Shown here one piece after another: positions 52,788 through 61,573 of a stretch of DNA of 64,000 bases. Position 1 is the stretch's first letter. Each line of letters starts with the position of its first letter. The notes beneath the pieces are model-generated. The model was not told the origin of the DNA. It saw only the letters and a list, made by a program, of their open reading frames with translations, and made no database searches. Position numbers and translations under genes: made by a program. The stretch is taken from contig JADLEK010000006.1 in NCBI GenBank assembly GCA_020846135.1, forward strand, positions 1 to 64,000, written 5' to 3'. This stretch comes from Gammaproteobacteria bacterium. GTDB taxonomy: Bacteria > Pseudomonadota > Gammaproteobacteria > Competibacterales > Competibacteraceae.

Positions 52788-55102
52788 GCAATCCCGCCTT
52801 CCTGACCCATTCCGATGGTGAAAACCCAGCGACGCCACCGCGTCAGGCGCTGACTGAACGGGCGGCCACCGCCATCGGTCCCGCTTTACCACCAGAGCTG
52901 CCACGCCCGACCGAATCCGAACCGGATGGCGACGAATTCGATCTACGGGAGTTGTGGCAGGTCATCGTCAAGCGCCGCTGGACCATCGCCATTTTCACCC
53001 TGATCGTGGTCGTCGCAGTAGTTACCGCGTCGTTTCTGATAACCCCGATCTACCGCGCCAGCCTGACCCTGCAAATCGACCGCGAAGATATCAAGATCGT
53101 CGATATCCAACAGGTGACGCCTGGTGAAGTCACATCCGGCAGCCAGGATTATTACCAGACCCAGTACGAATTGCTGAAAAGCCGCAGTCTGGCGCAGCGG
53201 GTCATCAATCAGTTGGGACTGGCTGACTTGCCGCCGCCGCCGCCATCGATTTTTGCCCAGATCAGCGGGCTGACCGGCTGGCTACCGCAAACCAGCAATG
53301 CCGGCGATGCTGACGCCAAACCGCTTTCTGAAAACGACCGGCTGGCGGGCGTTATCACCGCCTTTCTCGCCGACCTGACCGTGGAGCCGGTGCGCAATTC
53401 CCGACTGGTCAAGCTGCATTACGACAGTCCTGACGCCAGCCGGGCGGCCTTGATCCTCAATACCCTGGTCAAGAACTTCATCAACATGAACATGGAGCGA
53501 CGCTTTGACGCCTCCACCTACGCCCGCAATTTTCTGCAGGAGCGCCTGCAGCAGGTCAAGGCCAAGCTGGAGGACTCCGAACGGGATCTGATCGGTTTCG
53601 CCCGTCAGGAGCAGATCATCAATGTCGATGACAAGCAGAATATTGTTTATCAGGACCTGTCGGCGACCAACACGGCGTTGGCCGAAGCTGAAAAGAAGCG
53701 GATCGCTGCCGAGGCCCAATACCGGCAGATGCTGGCGACCCGTGGTCAGGGGCTGAGCCAGATGCTGGACAGCAAGATCATCCAGACCCTGAAGGAAAGT
53801 CAGGCCAAGCAGGAAGCCCAGTATCAGGACAACCTCAGCATCTATAAACCGGCTTACCCGGCGATGGTGCAGCTCCGCAGCCAGATCAACCAGATCAACG
53901 CCATGATCAATCAGGAGATCAGCAATATCCGGGCGGCGATCACTGCCGACTACGAAGCCGCCAAAGCCACCGAGGCGTTGCTGCGAAGCCGGGTTCAGCA
54001 ACTCAAGCAGGACGTGCTGGCGCTCCAGGATCGCAGCATCCAGTTCAACATCCTGCGCCGTGAAGTCGATACCAACCGCCAGCTTTACGACGGCCTGCTC
54101 CAGCGCTTCAAGGAGGTCGGGGTGTCCGCCGGCATTGGCACCAACAATATCTCGGTGGTGGATGAGGCCCGGGCGCCGGTCTTCCCCTACAAACCCAATC
54201 TGCGACTGAACGGGCTGCTGGCGCTGGTGCTGGGCCTGCTCGGCGGGGTCGGGCTGGCGTTCCTGTTCGAGCGCCTCGATGATACCTTCAAACGGCCTGA
54301 AGAACTGGAGAAGCTGCTGGGTCTGCCGGTGCTGGGCGTCATCCCCAAAACCCGGACGGAGCGCGGCGATCCGCGGCCCATGGCGCTGGCCGGTCACGAC
54401 GACCCCCGTTCCGCCTTTGCCGAAGCCTACCGTTCGGTGCGCACCGCCCTGCAATTCTCAACCGCCAGCGGCGTCCCCCAGGTCCTGACCATCACCAGCG
54501 CAATGGCCAGCGAGGGCAAGAGCACCACGGTGCTGAGTCTGGCGATCCAGTTCGCCCAGGCCGGCAAGCGTACCCTGCTGATCGAAGCCGATCTGCGTAA
54601 ACCGTCGCTGCATCGTTCCCTGAGCCTCGATAACCAGATCGGGCTGACCAACTATCTGGCCGGCGGCGGGGCGCAACCGATAGACATTGCCAAGCCCACC
54701 CACATCCCTAACCTGTTCGCCATTCCAGCGGGACCCTTGCCGCCCAATCCCGCCGAGCTGTTATCGTCGGCGCGCATGGTCGAATTGCTGACCCTGGCTG
54801 CGGAAAAATTCGACCAGGTGATCCTGGACAGCCCGCCGCTGCTGGGGCTGGCCGATGCGCTGATCATCAGCAACCTGTGCGAGGGAACCTTGCTGACTGT
54901 GGAAATGGGCAGCACCCCGCGCGGGTATGTGCTGGGTGCGTTCAAGCGACTGCGTGCGGCGCGGGTCCATGTACTGGGATCGATCCTGACCAAGCTGGAA
55001 GCCCGGGCCGGCGCTTACGGTTATTACCGCAGCTATTACTACTACCAAACCGACTACTATGGTGAAGCCCCAGCCAATGCCAAGAAACTGACGGCGACCT
55101 GA
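52784..55102 (+). CDS. Wzc-like polysaccharide co-polymerase / BY tyrosine kinase
   Basis: Inner-membrane protein that controls chain length and export and autophosphorylates on tyrosine. The 772-residue protein has a Wzz domain with membrane helices at about 67-90 and about 470-490 and a long periplasmic coiled coil between. The cytoplasmic kinase has Walker A ASEGKST (575-581), Walker A' LLIEADLRKP (598-607) and Walker B VILDSPP (679-685). The C-terminal tail has a cluster of nine tyrosines at 745-759 (YGYYRSYYYYQTDYY), the autophosphorylation site. The paired PHP phosphatase upstream would reset it. Translation is coupled to the export lipoprotein (ATGA). Confidence 0.95.
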   Translation: MSNPAFLTHSDGENPATPPRQALTERAATAIGPALPPELPRPTESEPDGDEFDLRELWQVIVKRRWTIAIFTLIVVVAVVTASFLITPIYRASLTLQIDREDIKIVDIQQVTPGEVTSGSQDYYQTQYELLKSRSLAQRVINQLGLADLPPPPPSIFAQISGLTGWLPQTSNAGDADAKPLSENDRLAGVITAFLADLTVEPVRNSRLVKLHYDSPDASRAALILNTLVKNFINMNMERRFDASTYARNFLQERLQQVKAKLEDSERDLIGFARQEQIINVDDKQNIVYQDLSATNTALAEAEKKRIAAEAQYRQMLATRGQGLSQMLDSKIIQTLKESQAKQEAQYQDNLSIYKPAYPAMVQLRSQINQINAMINQEISNIRAAITADYEAAKATEALLRSRVQQLKQDVLALQDRSIQFNILRREVDTNRQLYDGLLQRFKEVGVSAGIGTNNISVVDEARAPVFPYKPNLRLNGLLALVLGLLGGVGLAFLFERLDDTFKRPEELEKLLGLPVLGVIPKTRTERGDPRPMALAGHDDPRSAFAEAYRSVRTALQFSTASGVPQVLTITSAMASEGKSTTVLSLAIQFAQAGKRTLLIEADLRKPSLHRSLSLDNQIGLTNYLAGGGAQPIDIAKPTHIPNLFAIPAGPLPPNPAELLSSARMVELLTLAAEKFDQVILDSPPLLGLADALIISNLCEGTLLTVEMGSTPRGYVLGAFKRLRAARVHVLGSILTKLEARAGAYGYYRSYYYYQTDYYGEAPANAKKLTAT

Positions 55103-55131
55103 AAACGGCTGAACTTTGAAGGATCGCGACG

Positions 55132-56970
55132 TTGGATTGCGTTGACTTTGCCTTAGCCTGCTACCGCCAACCGCTGACCTATCAGGAACGGCTCTCGCTG
55201 GCGGCACCGCTGCCCGACGGCATGGATCAGTTGCTGTGGCTGGCCAATGGCTCGCCGGAAGCGGTGGAGACGGCAATGCTCCTGACCGGCGCCCGGCCCC
55301 AGGAATTGCAGGATGCCGCCCGATTCTGCGTCCAGCAGTTGTGTTTCGCCCGTGGGGCTGGGCCTTACCGCCTGCTGGGTCTCGAACCCGGCGCGACCCC
55401 GGCGCGGATCAAGGAGCATCACCGGCTGTTGATGCGGCTGTTTCATCCGGATCGGGCGGCGGGCCGGGAAACCTGGACCGAAAGCTATGCAGCCCGGGTC
55501 AATGAAGCCTGGACGACGTTGTCACGGACTCCCTCTCCTTTTGCACCAGACCGGCCGCTACCGCAATCCATACTGACCCTGGATGGTTTCAGCGCCGCAC
55601 CCTCGCCTTTTGCCGATATCACTGATCTGCCCCTGCCCCCGCCGCCGGTGTTTGCAGAACCGGCCCGCCGCCGGCGAATCCGGGTGCCGCGCCAATGGCT
55701 GCCGGGTCTGGTATTGGCCGGGTTGGCGCTGGCGGTGACCGGGGTGCTGGGCGGCTGGTATCTGGACAAACGGAATCGATTAGCCATCCCGGCGACGATT
55801 CCAGCGAGCGCCGATAGCGTTGAGCCGGCAATCGATAGCGCAACGACTTCAACGTCGTCGGACCAACGCACTGCAATCACCGCCTTTCTGGCTGCGCCGG
55901 ATTGGCAGACCCTGGAGCAGCGTGAACAACAGGCCCGGCAACAGGCGGATCGGGTTCAGGAGAACCGTCAACAGCTGGAGCAGAATCACCGCGAACAGAT
56001 CATCGTGGAAGAGCTGGCGCTGGAACGAATGCGGGTCGAGCGCGCGCAGTTGGAAGAACAACTGAAAGCCGAACAGGCGCGGGTGCAACAGGTTAAGACC
56101 GAGCGAGTAGCGGTTGAACAGCAACGGCTGGATCGGTTAAAGGCCGAGCAAACGCGGTTAGAGCAGGCCAAAACCGAGCGGCTGGCTGCCGAACGGCGGC
56201 GGCTGGAGGAACTGCAAGCCGAACAGGCCAAGGCTGAACGGTTAGCCGAGGAACTGCGCAGCGAGCGACGACGACTGGAACAGACCAAGGCGGAGCAGGC
56301 GCGCAGCGAGCGGGCGAAAGCGGAATCGGCACGGGCGGAACCCCTCTCAGTGGCGGATCCACAGGAAGCCGAACGCGCCAGAACCGAACGGCTCCGGCTG
56401 GAAGCACAATTACAGGCCGAGCGCGCTAAAGCCGAGCAGGCGAACACGGAACGGCTGCGGCTGGAGACTCAATTGCAGGCCGAGCAGGCCAAGACCGAGC
56501 AGGCGAACACAGAACGGCTGCGGCTGGAGACTCAATTGCAGGCCGAGCAGGCCAGGGTTGAGCAAGTTCGGCTGAATGTCGTTACCCCAGATGACCAGGA
56601 TCTGACCGTGCAGGATCTGGATGGACTGATAGAGCGCTACACCCAAGCCTACGAACGGGGCGATCTGGGCGACATTATGGCGTTGTTCGCCGCCAATGCA
56701 CGGGGCAAGGGCGGGAACGACCGTAACCGCATTCGTCAGGATTATGCGACGCTTCTGAAGACCCACCAGGTGCGTCAGATGCGGCTGCAAAGTCTGCGCT
56801 GGGCTTATCAGGGTGAAACCGCCAGCGGCTCGGGCCGCTATCAGTTGCAATTGCAGCAGCGGGATAATGGCGCGCCAGCCCGGGTCGAGGGAAATATCCG
56901 CTTCAAGGTGCGAAAGCAGGGCCGGCAGGCGTTGATTGAGGCCATTGATTATGATTGGCAACCCCACTGA
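55132..56970 (+). CDS. Membrane-anchored J-domain protein with coiled coil and NTF2-like tail
   Basis: A 612-residue protein of unusual design. Residues about 78-132 look like a J domain: PYRLLGLEPGATPARIKEHH followed by an intact HPD (105-107), so it may recruit a DnaK-type chaperone. A membrane helix follows at about 189-210, then a 220-residue Glu/Gln/Arg/Ala coiled coil (about 260-480) with three 21-residue repeats (418-480). The C-terminal 120 residues resemble a NTF2/SnoaL-like fold (DLDGLIERYTQAYERGD, then strands to the end). With the N-terminus inside, the coiled coil would lie in the periplasm, but the orientation is inferred. TTG start with AAGGA eight bases upstream. It lies in the exopolysaccharide operon; function unknown. 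Confidence 0.8.
   Translation: MDCVDFALACYRQPLTYQERLSLAAPLPDGMDQLLWLANGSPEAVETAMLLTGARPQELQDAARFCVQQLCFARGAGPYRLLGLEPGATPARIKEHHRLLMRLFHPDRAAGRETWTESYAARVNEAWTTLSRTPSPFAPDRPLPQSILTLDGFSAAPSPFADITDLPLPPPPVFAEPARRRRIRVPRQWLPGLVLAGLALAVTGVLGGWYLDKRNRLAIPATIPASADSVEPAIDSATTSTSSDQRTAITAFLAAPDWQTLEQREQQARQQADRVQENRQQLEQNHREQIIVEELALERMRVERAQLEEQLKAEQARVQQVKTERVAVEQQRLDRLKAEQTRLEQAKTERLAAERRRLEELQAEQAKAERLAEELRSERRRLEQTKAEQARSERAKAESARAEPLSVADPQEAERARTERLRLEAQLQAERAKAEQANTERLRLETQLQAEQAKTEQANTERLRLETQLQAEQARVEQVRLNVVTPDDQDLTVQDLDGLIERYTQAYERGDLGDIMALFAANARGKGGNDRNRIRQDYATLLKTHQVRQMRLQSLRWAYQGETASGSGRYQLQLQQRDNGAPARVEGNIRFKVRKQGRQALIEAIDYDWQPH
56383..56571 (+). repeat. Three 63-base in-frame tandem repeats in the coiled coil
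   Basis: Three consecutive 63-base units encode TERLRLExQLQAExA-type 21-residue repeats, nearly identical in the second and third copies. They extend the coiled coil by about three heptads each; copy number could vary between strains. Confidence 0.85.
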
Positions 56971-57006
56971 GTTTGAAATAGTTGGCAAAGACAAAGGCAA
57001 AGGCGC

Positions 57007-58245
57007 ATGCATGTATTGATGAAGGCGCTCAAAGGCGGAGGGCTGTTGTTAATCGTCGGAATCCTGGCCTGGCGGGTGTTGGTGACCGGCCTGGCCAACT
57101 ATTACGCCGGTCAGAAAACCCTGGAAGCGGATGCGGGCGCACGGCGCTGGCGCAGCGATCAACCAGAGGCGCTATCCCGCCAGGGGCAGGCGCTAATCGA
57201 GCGCGATCCGCCGGAAGCCGAGTCTTTGCTCCAGGAAGCCCTCTGGGCTAATCCGACTGACGCCATGACCTATCTGGCGCTGGCGGAGTTGTGGCAACAA
57301 GCCGGATTCACCGAAAAAGCCACCGGGCTGGTCGTGATCGCCGATCTGCTCGGCCCCATGCGCCCCCCGGGGTTGGCCCGCTCTGCGGCATTCTGGCTGC
57401 AACAGAACCGTCTGGATTTGACCTTGGCGCGCTGGAGTACCTTGCTACGAAACCGACCGGACAATTCCACCCGGATATACCCGGTGTTTTTGGAATTGGC
57501 GGAAAATTCGGCGACGCAGCCATCGCTGAAGTCATTTCTGGCCGATCCGCCGCCGTGGTGGGATGGATTTTTTGCTTACGCAGCGCAGACCGCGATGAAA
57601 ACGGAGACCGTAGCGTTTCTGTACCAGAGTCGCACCCGGAACGGGGCCTTGCCGACTGTGGCTGAACAACAGATCTATCTGGCCCGTCTGTGGAAGGAGC
57701 AACGCTGGCTGGAAGCGTATCTGGTCTGGCTGAGCGGGCTGGATGAGCGCCGGCAGTCAGGCTTGGGCCATCTTTACAACGGCAGTTTTGATCTGCCGAT
57801 CACGAATGCCGGTTTTGACTGGCGGGCGACGTCTCCGCGCGGCGCCATAGTCGAGACCATCGAGACTTACAACACCCGTGGCGGCAAGGCGCTGCACGTC
57901 AGTTTCAACGGTGAACGGGTTCGTTTTCAGCATCTCTACCAGTACCTCTATCTGGAGCCGGGTCATTACCAGCTTCAGGGCCGGGTGCGCGTCGATAGTT
58001 TGCGAGCGGAGCGGGGGTTGCGCTGGCGACTGCGTTGCGCCGATGCCAAGATCCCTCTGCTGGCTGAAAGCGAACCTTTTGTGGGATCGGATGACTGGCG
58101 GACTTTTAAAACCGGCTTCACCGTCCCGGATCAGGACTGTCCATTACAGTTATTGCGGCTGGAACTGGACGGGCGGGTAGAGCTGGAGTTTGAAGCACAG
58201 GGCGATGTCTGGTTCGACGATCTGTCCATCAGTCAACAAGATTAG
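57007..58245 (+). CDS. TPR-type membrane protein with a carbohydrate-binding-like C-terminus
   Basis: A 412-residue protein. A signal-anchor helix (about 10-30, GLLLIVGILAWRVLVTGLA) is followed by helical repeats of TPR character (ESLLQEALWANPTDAMTYLALAELWQQAG in part, about 70-100, and further degenerate repeats to about 240). The last 150 residues open with NGSFDLPITNAGFDW and end DVWFDDLSISQ, the layout of beta-sandwich carbohydrate-binding-like modules. This suits a periplasmic factor that holds the polymer or the ligase. No enzymatic motif was seen. It is in the exopolysaccharide operon, 36 bases after the J-domain gene. Specific function unknown. Confidence 0.75.
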   Translation: MHVLMKALKGGGLLLIVGILAWRVLVTGLANYYAGQKTLEADAGARRWRSDQPEALSRQGQALIERDPPEAESLLQEALWANPTDAMTYLALAELWQQAGFTEKATGLVVIADLLGPMRPPGLARSAAFWLQQNRLDLTLARWSTLLRNRPDNSTRIYPVFLELAENSATQPSLKSFLADPPPWWDGFFAYAAQTAMKTETVAFLYQSRTRNGALPTVAEQQIYLARLWKEQRWLEAYLVWLSGLDERRQSGLGHLYNGSFDLPITNAGFDWRATSPRGAIVETIETYNTRGGKALHVSFNGERVRFQHLYQYLYLEPGHYQLQGRVRVDSLRAERGLRWRLRCADAKIPLLAESEPFVGSDDWRTFKTGFTVPDQDCPLQLLRLELDGRVELEFEAQGDVWFDDLSISQQD

Positions 58246-58352
58246 TGGTTTCGAGGCGGATTTTTCGTGAACTCTGGACTTGACCCTGTTTTTTAATTAA
58301 TCTTTATTATTAGAGAATAAACTTTATTAGGCCACAGACGGAGAAGATTCCA

Positions 58353-59141
58353 ATGAGCAAGATGCGATTAGTGATGACCAGTTTGGCGATAGCCGTGGCG
58401 GGATATGCGGCTGGCGCCAGCGCTGCCGACCCCTCGGCAGTGCTACAGCAATCCACGGGCCGGGTCTTCGTCGGGCAGACGGCGACAATGATCAAGGCGC
58501 AACCGGGTATGCCGCTGTATGCCGGCAACCGGGTGGTCGCCGCCGCTGGCGGCGGGGCCAAAGTGATTTATCCGGATGGTTGCGCCGTGTCACTGCCAGA
58601 AAACAGCGCGCTGGCGGTTGGCAAACCGGATCAATGTAAAGCGGGTCAGGCCACGATTTACACGGTTGGCGGTTTCCAGAATGCGCGGATTGGTCAGGCC
58701 GGACCGGTGAATTCTGGGGAAGCCGTGGCGACTGTTGGCGAGATCAAGGGTAATGGGCTAGTCAATAAAACCGGGGCAACCCCGGGTATGAGCCTCTACA
58801 AGGGAAACCAGGTCACCGCTGGAGCGGACAGCCGGATTGTAGTGAGATACTTGAATGGCTGCGAAGTCGTCGTAGAGTCCGGTAAAAAAATGGTGGTTAA
58901 TGAACAGCCGGTTTGCACTCCGGACCTTATGGTTGGCGGCGGCGGGGTCGTGGTGGGTAGTACGGCTGCTGGCGGGACTGCAACCGGTGTTGGAGCCGGC
59001 GTCGCCGGAGCTACGATCGGGGGGATCAGCACCGGCATGGTTGTTGGCGGACTTGCCCTCGCCAGCGCCGTAGCGTTAGGCGTGTCCAGCAGCAACGATA
59101 GCGATAATCCGCCTGCTTCGCCGCAAGCGCTGAGTAACTGA
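58353..59141 (+). CDS. Secreted protein with duplicated FecR-like domain
   Basis: A 262-residue exported protein of unknown function. After a signal peptide (LVMTSLAIAVAGYAAGASAA) come two similar units: GRVFVGQTATMIKAQPGMPL to a Cys around 81-95, and GLVNKTGATPGMSLYKGNQV to VNEQPVC. Both share PGM.LY.GN.V, a strand with V.Y..GC, and a closing Cys, so each unit may hold a disulfide. The layout recalls FecR-like beta domains. The C-terminal third is Gly/Ala/Val-rich (GVVVGSTAAGGTATGVGAG) with a likely membrane-spanning hydrophobic run and a polar SSNDSD tail. It sits between the TPR and ligase genes with its own 107-base AT-rich leader, so it may be transcribed separately. Confidence 0.75.
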   Translation: MSKMRLVMTSLAIAVAGYAAGASAADPSAVLQQSTGRVFVGQTATMIKAQPGMPLYAGNRVVAAAGGGAKVIYPDGCAVSLPENSALAVGKPDQCKAGQATIYTVGGFQNARIGQAGPVNSGEAVATVGEIKGNGLVNKTGATPGMSLYKGNQVTAGADSRIVVRYLNGCEVVVESGKKMVVNEQPVCTPDLMVGGGGVVVGSTAAGGTATGVGAGVAGATIGGISTGMVVGGLALASAVALGVSSSNDSDNPPASPQALSN

Positions 59142-59182
59142 CCATCTGTTGTTGATAGTCTATTATTATTTAGTGGAATTCC

Positions 59183-60712
59183 GTGACTTATAAGGAACCG
59201 GACCGCGTTGGCAATCCCGACGCGGTCCTTTTTTATGGTCTGGCCACGTTACTGATCTTTGCGCCGCTCTTTTGGGCAGGCTATCCGCCGTTGCCGCTGC
59301 TTGGATTGGAACTGCTGGCGCTGGCGTTGCTGGCCTGGCGGTTCTGGTCGCCGCCGACCGCAGGTTTGCCGCTCTCCCGCATGGCGTGGGGTTTTCTGGC
59401 TCTGCTGTTTTTGTTGCCGCTGACCCAATTGTTGCCCATCCCGATGACATTCTGGGCCAGTCTGCCTGGGCGGGCGTTCTACGCCGAAGCCTTGCACCAG
59501 GCCAGTGTGGTCGGTTTCGGCTTCGAGTGGCGCGCCATTTCGCTGATTCCTGCCGCTACTGAAACAGCCTGGCTGGCGCTGTTGCCGCCGCTGGCGGTCT
59601 TTCTGGCCGCAGTCAATCTCGATAGCCAACGCCTGTTCAAGCTGACGCTGGTGTTTTTGGGGATCGCGGTCGTTGAGGCATTGCTCGGACTGATCCAGTA
59701 CGGCGATGGTCCAAACAGCCTGTTCCGACTGGGCAATACGCTGATGGGCGAGAGCGCCTCCGGCACCTACATCAACCGTAATCACCTGGCGGGTCTGCTG
59801 GAAATGGCGCTGCCCGTGAGTCTGGCGCTGCTGGCGGTGACGGTTGGTCAAGGCCGGCCCCAGCACTCCAGCAGCAGTCGCCGCCGCCGCACCTTCCGGC
59901 AATGGCTGGTCCGGTTCAGCGCCGCTCGCCTCAATCAGGCGGCGCTGTATGGCGCAGTGGCGCTGGCGATTCTGCTGGGGTTGATCTTCACCCGGTCCCG
60001 CACCGGAGTCGGCCTGGCGATGCTGGGCATCCTGCTAGCGACGCTGACGTTCTCGACCCGGCTGGGTGGACGCAATGTTTACGGGCTGATTGGCACTTTC
60101 ACCGCGATTGGGATCAGCCTGGCCAGTCTGATCGGGTTGGCCCCGCTCTGGAGTCGGTTCACCCTGCAAGACCCGATGGAGGATGGACGCTGGCTGATTT
60201 TTGATGCCACCGTGCAGGCCGTCGGTAATTTTTTTCCGCTCGGCAGCGGCGCCGGGACCTTCGAGGATGTGCTGCAGCGCTTCCATCCGGCGGATTTTCC
60301 TGGGGTCACCATCAACCGCGCCCACAATGATTATCTGGAATGGCTGTTGGAATTCGGGCTGATCGCAGCGCTGTTGATCGCGCTCTGGCTGGCGTTCTAT
60401 GTGCGCCAGTGGGCGCGAGTGTGGAAACGCGGGGAATGGTCGTCATTTCGATTCGCGCAGGCTGGAGCGGGGATTGCGCTGTTGTTGATGATGCTGCACT
60501 CGCTGGTCGACTTTAATCTGCGGACTCCGGCCAATGCCGTTTTCACCGCATTTTTAGCGGCGCTGTTTTTCCACCGCTCGCCTGAGGAAGAACGGCAGTC
60601 TTCGCGCCACCAGCGGAAAGCGGCCTCCGGGGATGGCGGTAGCGACAACCGCTCGAGTTCACCGCCGGTTTACACGATTCCCCCGGAAAACCAAGCTAAT
60701 CCTTTTGCTTGA
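59183..60712 (+). CDS. O-antigen ligase/polymerase family protein
   Basis: A polytopic inner-membrane protein of the Wzy/WaaL family (Wzy_C), which joins repeat units into polymer or attaches polymer to an acceptor. The 509-residue product has about 11-12 membrane helices and the family motifs TYINRNHLAGLLEMALP (about 194-210), RSRTGVGLAML and the large periplasmic loop ending INRAHNDYLEWLLEFGL with the conserved His. A polar tail of about 40 residues follows the last helix. The start is GTG at 59183. It ends 16 bases inside the last codons of the convergent BTLCP-like gene. Confidence 0.9.
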   Translation: MTYKEPDRVGNPDAVLFYGLATLLIFAPLFWAGYPPLPLLGLELLALALLAWRFWSPPTAGLPLSRMAWGFLALLFLLPLTQLLPIPMTFWASLPGRAFYAEALHQASVVGFGFEWRAISLIPAATETAWLALLPPLAVFLAAVNLDSQRLFKLTLVFLGIAVVEALLGLIQYGDGPNSLFRLGNTLMGESASGTYINRNHLAGLLEMALPVSLALLAVTVGQGRPQHSSSSRRRRTFRQWLVRFSAARLNQAALYGAVALAILLGLIFTRSRTGVGLAMLGILLATLTFSTRLGGRNVYGLIGTFTAIGISLASLIGLAPLWSRFTLQDPMEDGRWLIFDATVQAVGNFFPLGSGAGTFEDVLQRFHPADFPGVTINRAHNDYLEWLLEFGLIAALLIALWLAFYVRQWARVWKRGEWSSFRFAQAGAGIALLLMMLHSLVDFNLRTPANAVFTAFLAALFFHRSPEEERQSSRHQRKAASGDGGSDNRSSSPPVYTIPPENQANPFA

Positions 60713-61223
60713 TAGGGTGATGCAAGGAGCCAGGCATTAGCGCCCGCAGCGCCTGACGCACATAGGGCAAGTCGGCGATCGGTAACCGTCCGCTGATGCG
60801 CAACCCGGCGGCAAAACGATCCAGTTCGCACACCTGACAGCGCAACCCCATATCCAGCACCCAACGATCATCCACCAGCAACGCCGCGTGGGTGACCCGT
60901 AATGGCGGGCCTTCCACCAGCACATACTCCAGCCGTTCCGGAGCGTAGCCATGCTGGTGAGTGAGCCGATCCGCCTTGGCGACCGCGTAGGCTTTGCAAT
61001 CCCAGTATTCCAGCCGGTCAAGATCATTCGGCGCTGGCCAGTCGTCCAAACAATAATCGTGCGGACAAACCGGACCTTGGCGGTTAACGGCGGCGTTGAC
61101 CTGCGCCAGTTCCAGCGGTGGTGAAGGAACATCAAGGACTGGCGTCCGGCAACCGGTTACAGCAAGCATTAGCGCACCAAGGGCGGCGGCTTGTTGATGC
61201 CGCCGGGCGCTATTCAGATCCAT
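60696..61223 (-). CDS. Transglutaminase-like cysteine proteinase (BTLCP) lipoprotein
   Basis: A 175-residue putative lipoprotein (signal with VTGC, Cys at about 25) of the bacterial transglutaminase-like cysteine proteinase type. The triad is visible as Cys in DCKAYAVAKADRL, His in VTHAALLVDD and Asp in RWVLDMG. Such proteins often sit beside exopolysaccharide or biofilm systems; here it is on the opposite strand, with its 3' end overlapping the polymerase gene by 17 bases. Its start lies inside the end of the shortened vapC, so it may depend on that transcript. Confidence 0.78.
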   Translation of the reverse strand: MDLNSARRHQQAAALGALMLAVTGCRTPVLDVPSPPLELAQVNAAVNRQGPVCPHDYCLDDWPAPNDLDRLEYWDCKAYAVAKADRLTHQHGYAPERLEYVLVEGPPLRVTHAALLVDDRWVLDMGLRCQVCELDRFAAGLRISGRLPIADLPYVRQALRALMPGSLHHPIKQKD

Positions 61224-61573
61224 CTGGATGCGCGTCGCGCCTGCGCGATGCCCGCAATTAGGGTATCCCGAATGTCCACCGTTCGCCCGGTCCGTTGCCG
61301 TTCCGCCGCCACCAGGGCGGCGTGGGCAGCAGCGGCGCTGTCGAGAGGTAGCACCCGGCTGTTGAGTTCTACTTCCAGTAGACGGGCAAAGGCGGTTTCC
61401 GGGGCGTGTCGGCGGCGTCCATCGGGTAGCAAAGATAGACCCAGGCGGGTTTCAAACAGCGTGATGGTGATCCAGATGGCATCCGCCGATTGTCGGTCGA
61501 GCCAGGCAACGATCACGGCTTCCGGCGGGTTACGTATCAACGCGAAAAGGACGTTGGTGTCGAGAACCATCAC
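61214..61573 (-). CDS. vapC: VapC/FitB-type PIN-domain toxin, probably C-terminally truncated
   Basis: PIN-domain ribonuclease of a type II toxin-antitoxin module. The 119-residue product has three of the four usual acidic positions: VLDTNVLFALI (Asp), LFETRLGL (Glu) and VDIRDTLIAGIA (Asp). FitB-type relatives then continue with about 20 residues of the kind LATRNxRHF..L.V.VVNPW, which carry the last conserved acidic/Asn site. Here the reading ends in ARRASRWI followed by a stop, and the lipoprotein gene begins in the same bases. The toxin therefore seems shortened and possibly inactive. Starts with ATG overlapping the antitoxin stop by four bases. Confidence 0.82.
   Translation of the reverse strand: MMVLDTNVLFALIRNPPEAVIVAWLDRQSADAIWITITLFETRLGLSLLPDGRRRHAPETAFARLLEVELNSRVLPLDSAAAAHAALVAAERQRTGRTVDIRDTLIAGIAQARRASRWI

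Noticed and set aside
53282..54454. A 390-codon minus-strand frame inside the BY-kinase gene.
   Set aside because: The kinase frame carries Walker motifs, Wzz domain and tyrosine tail; the antisense frame has none.
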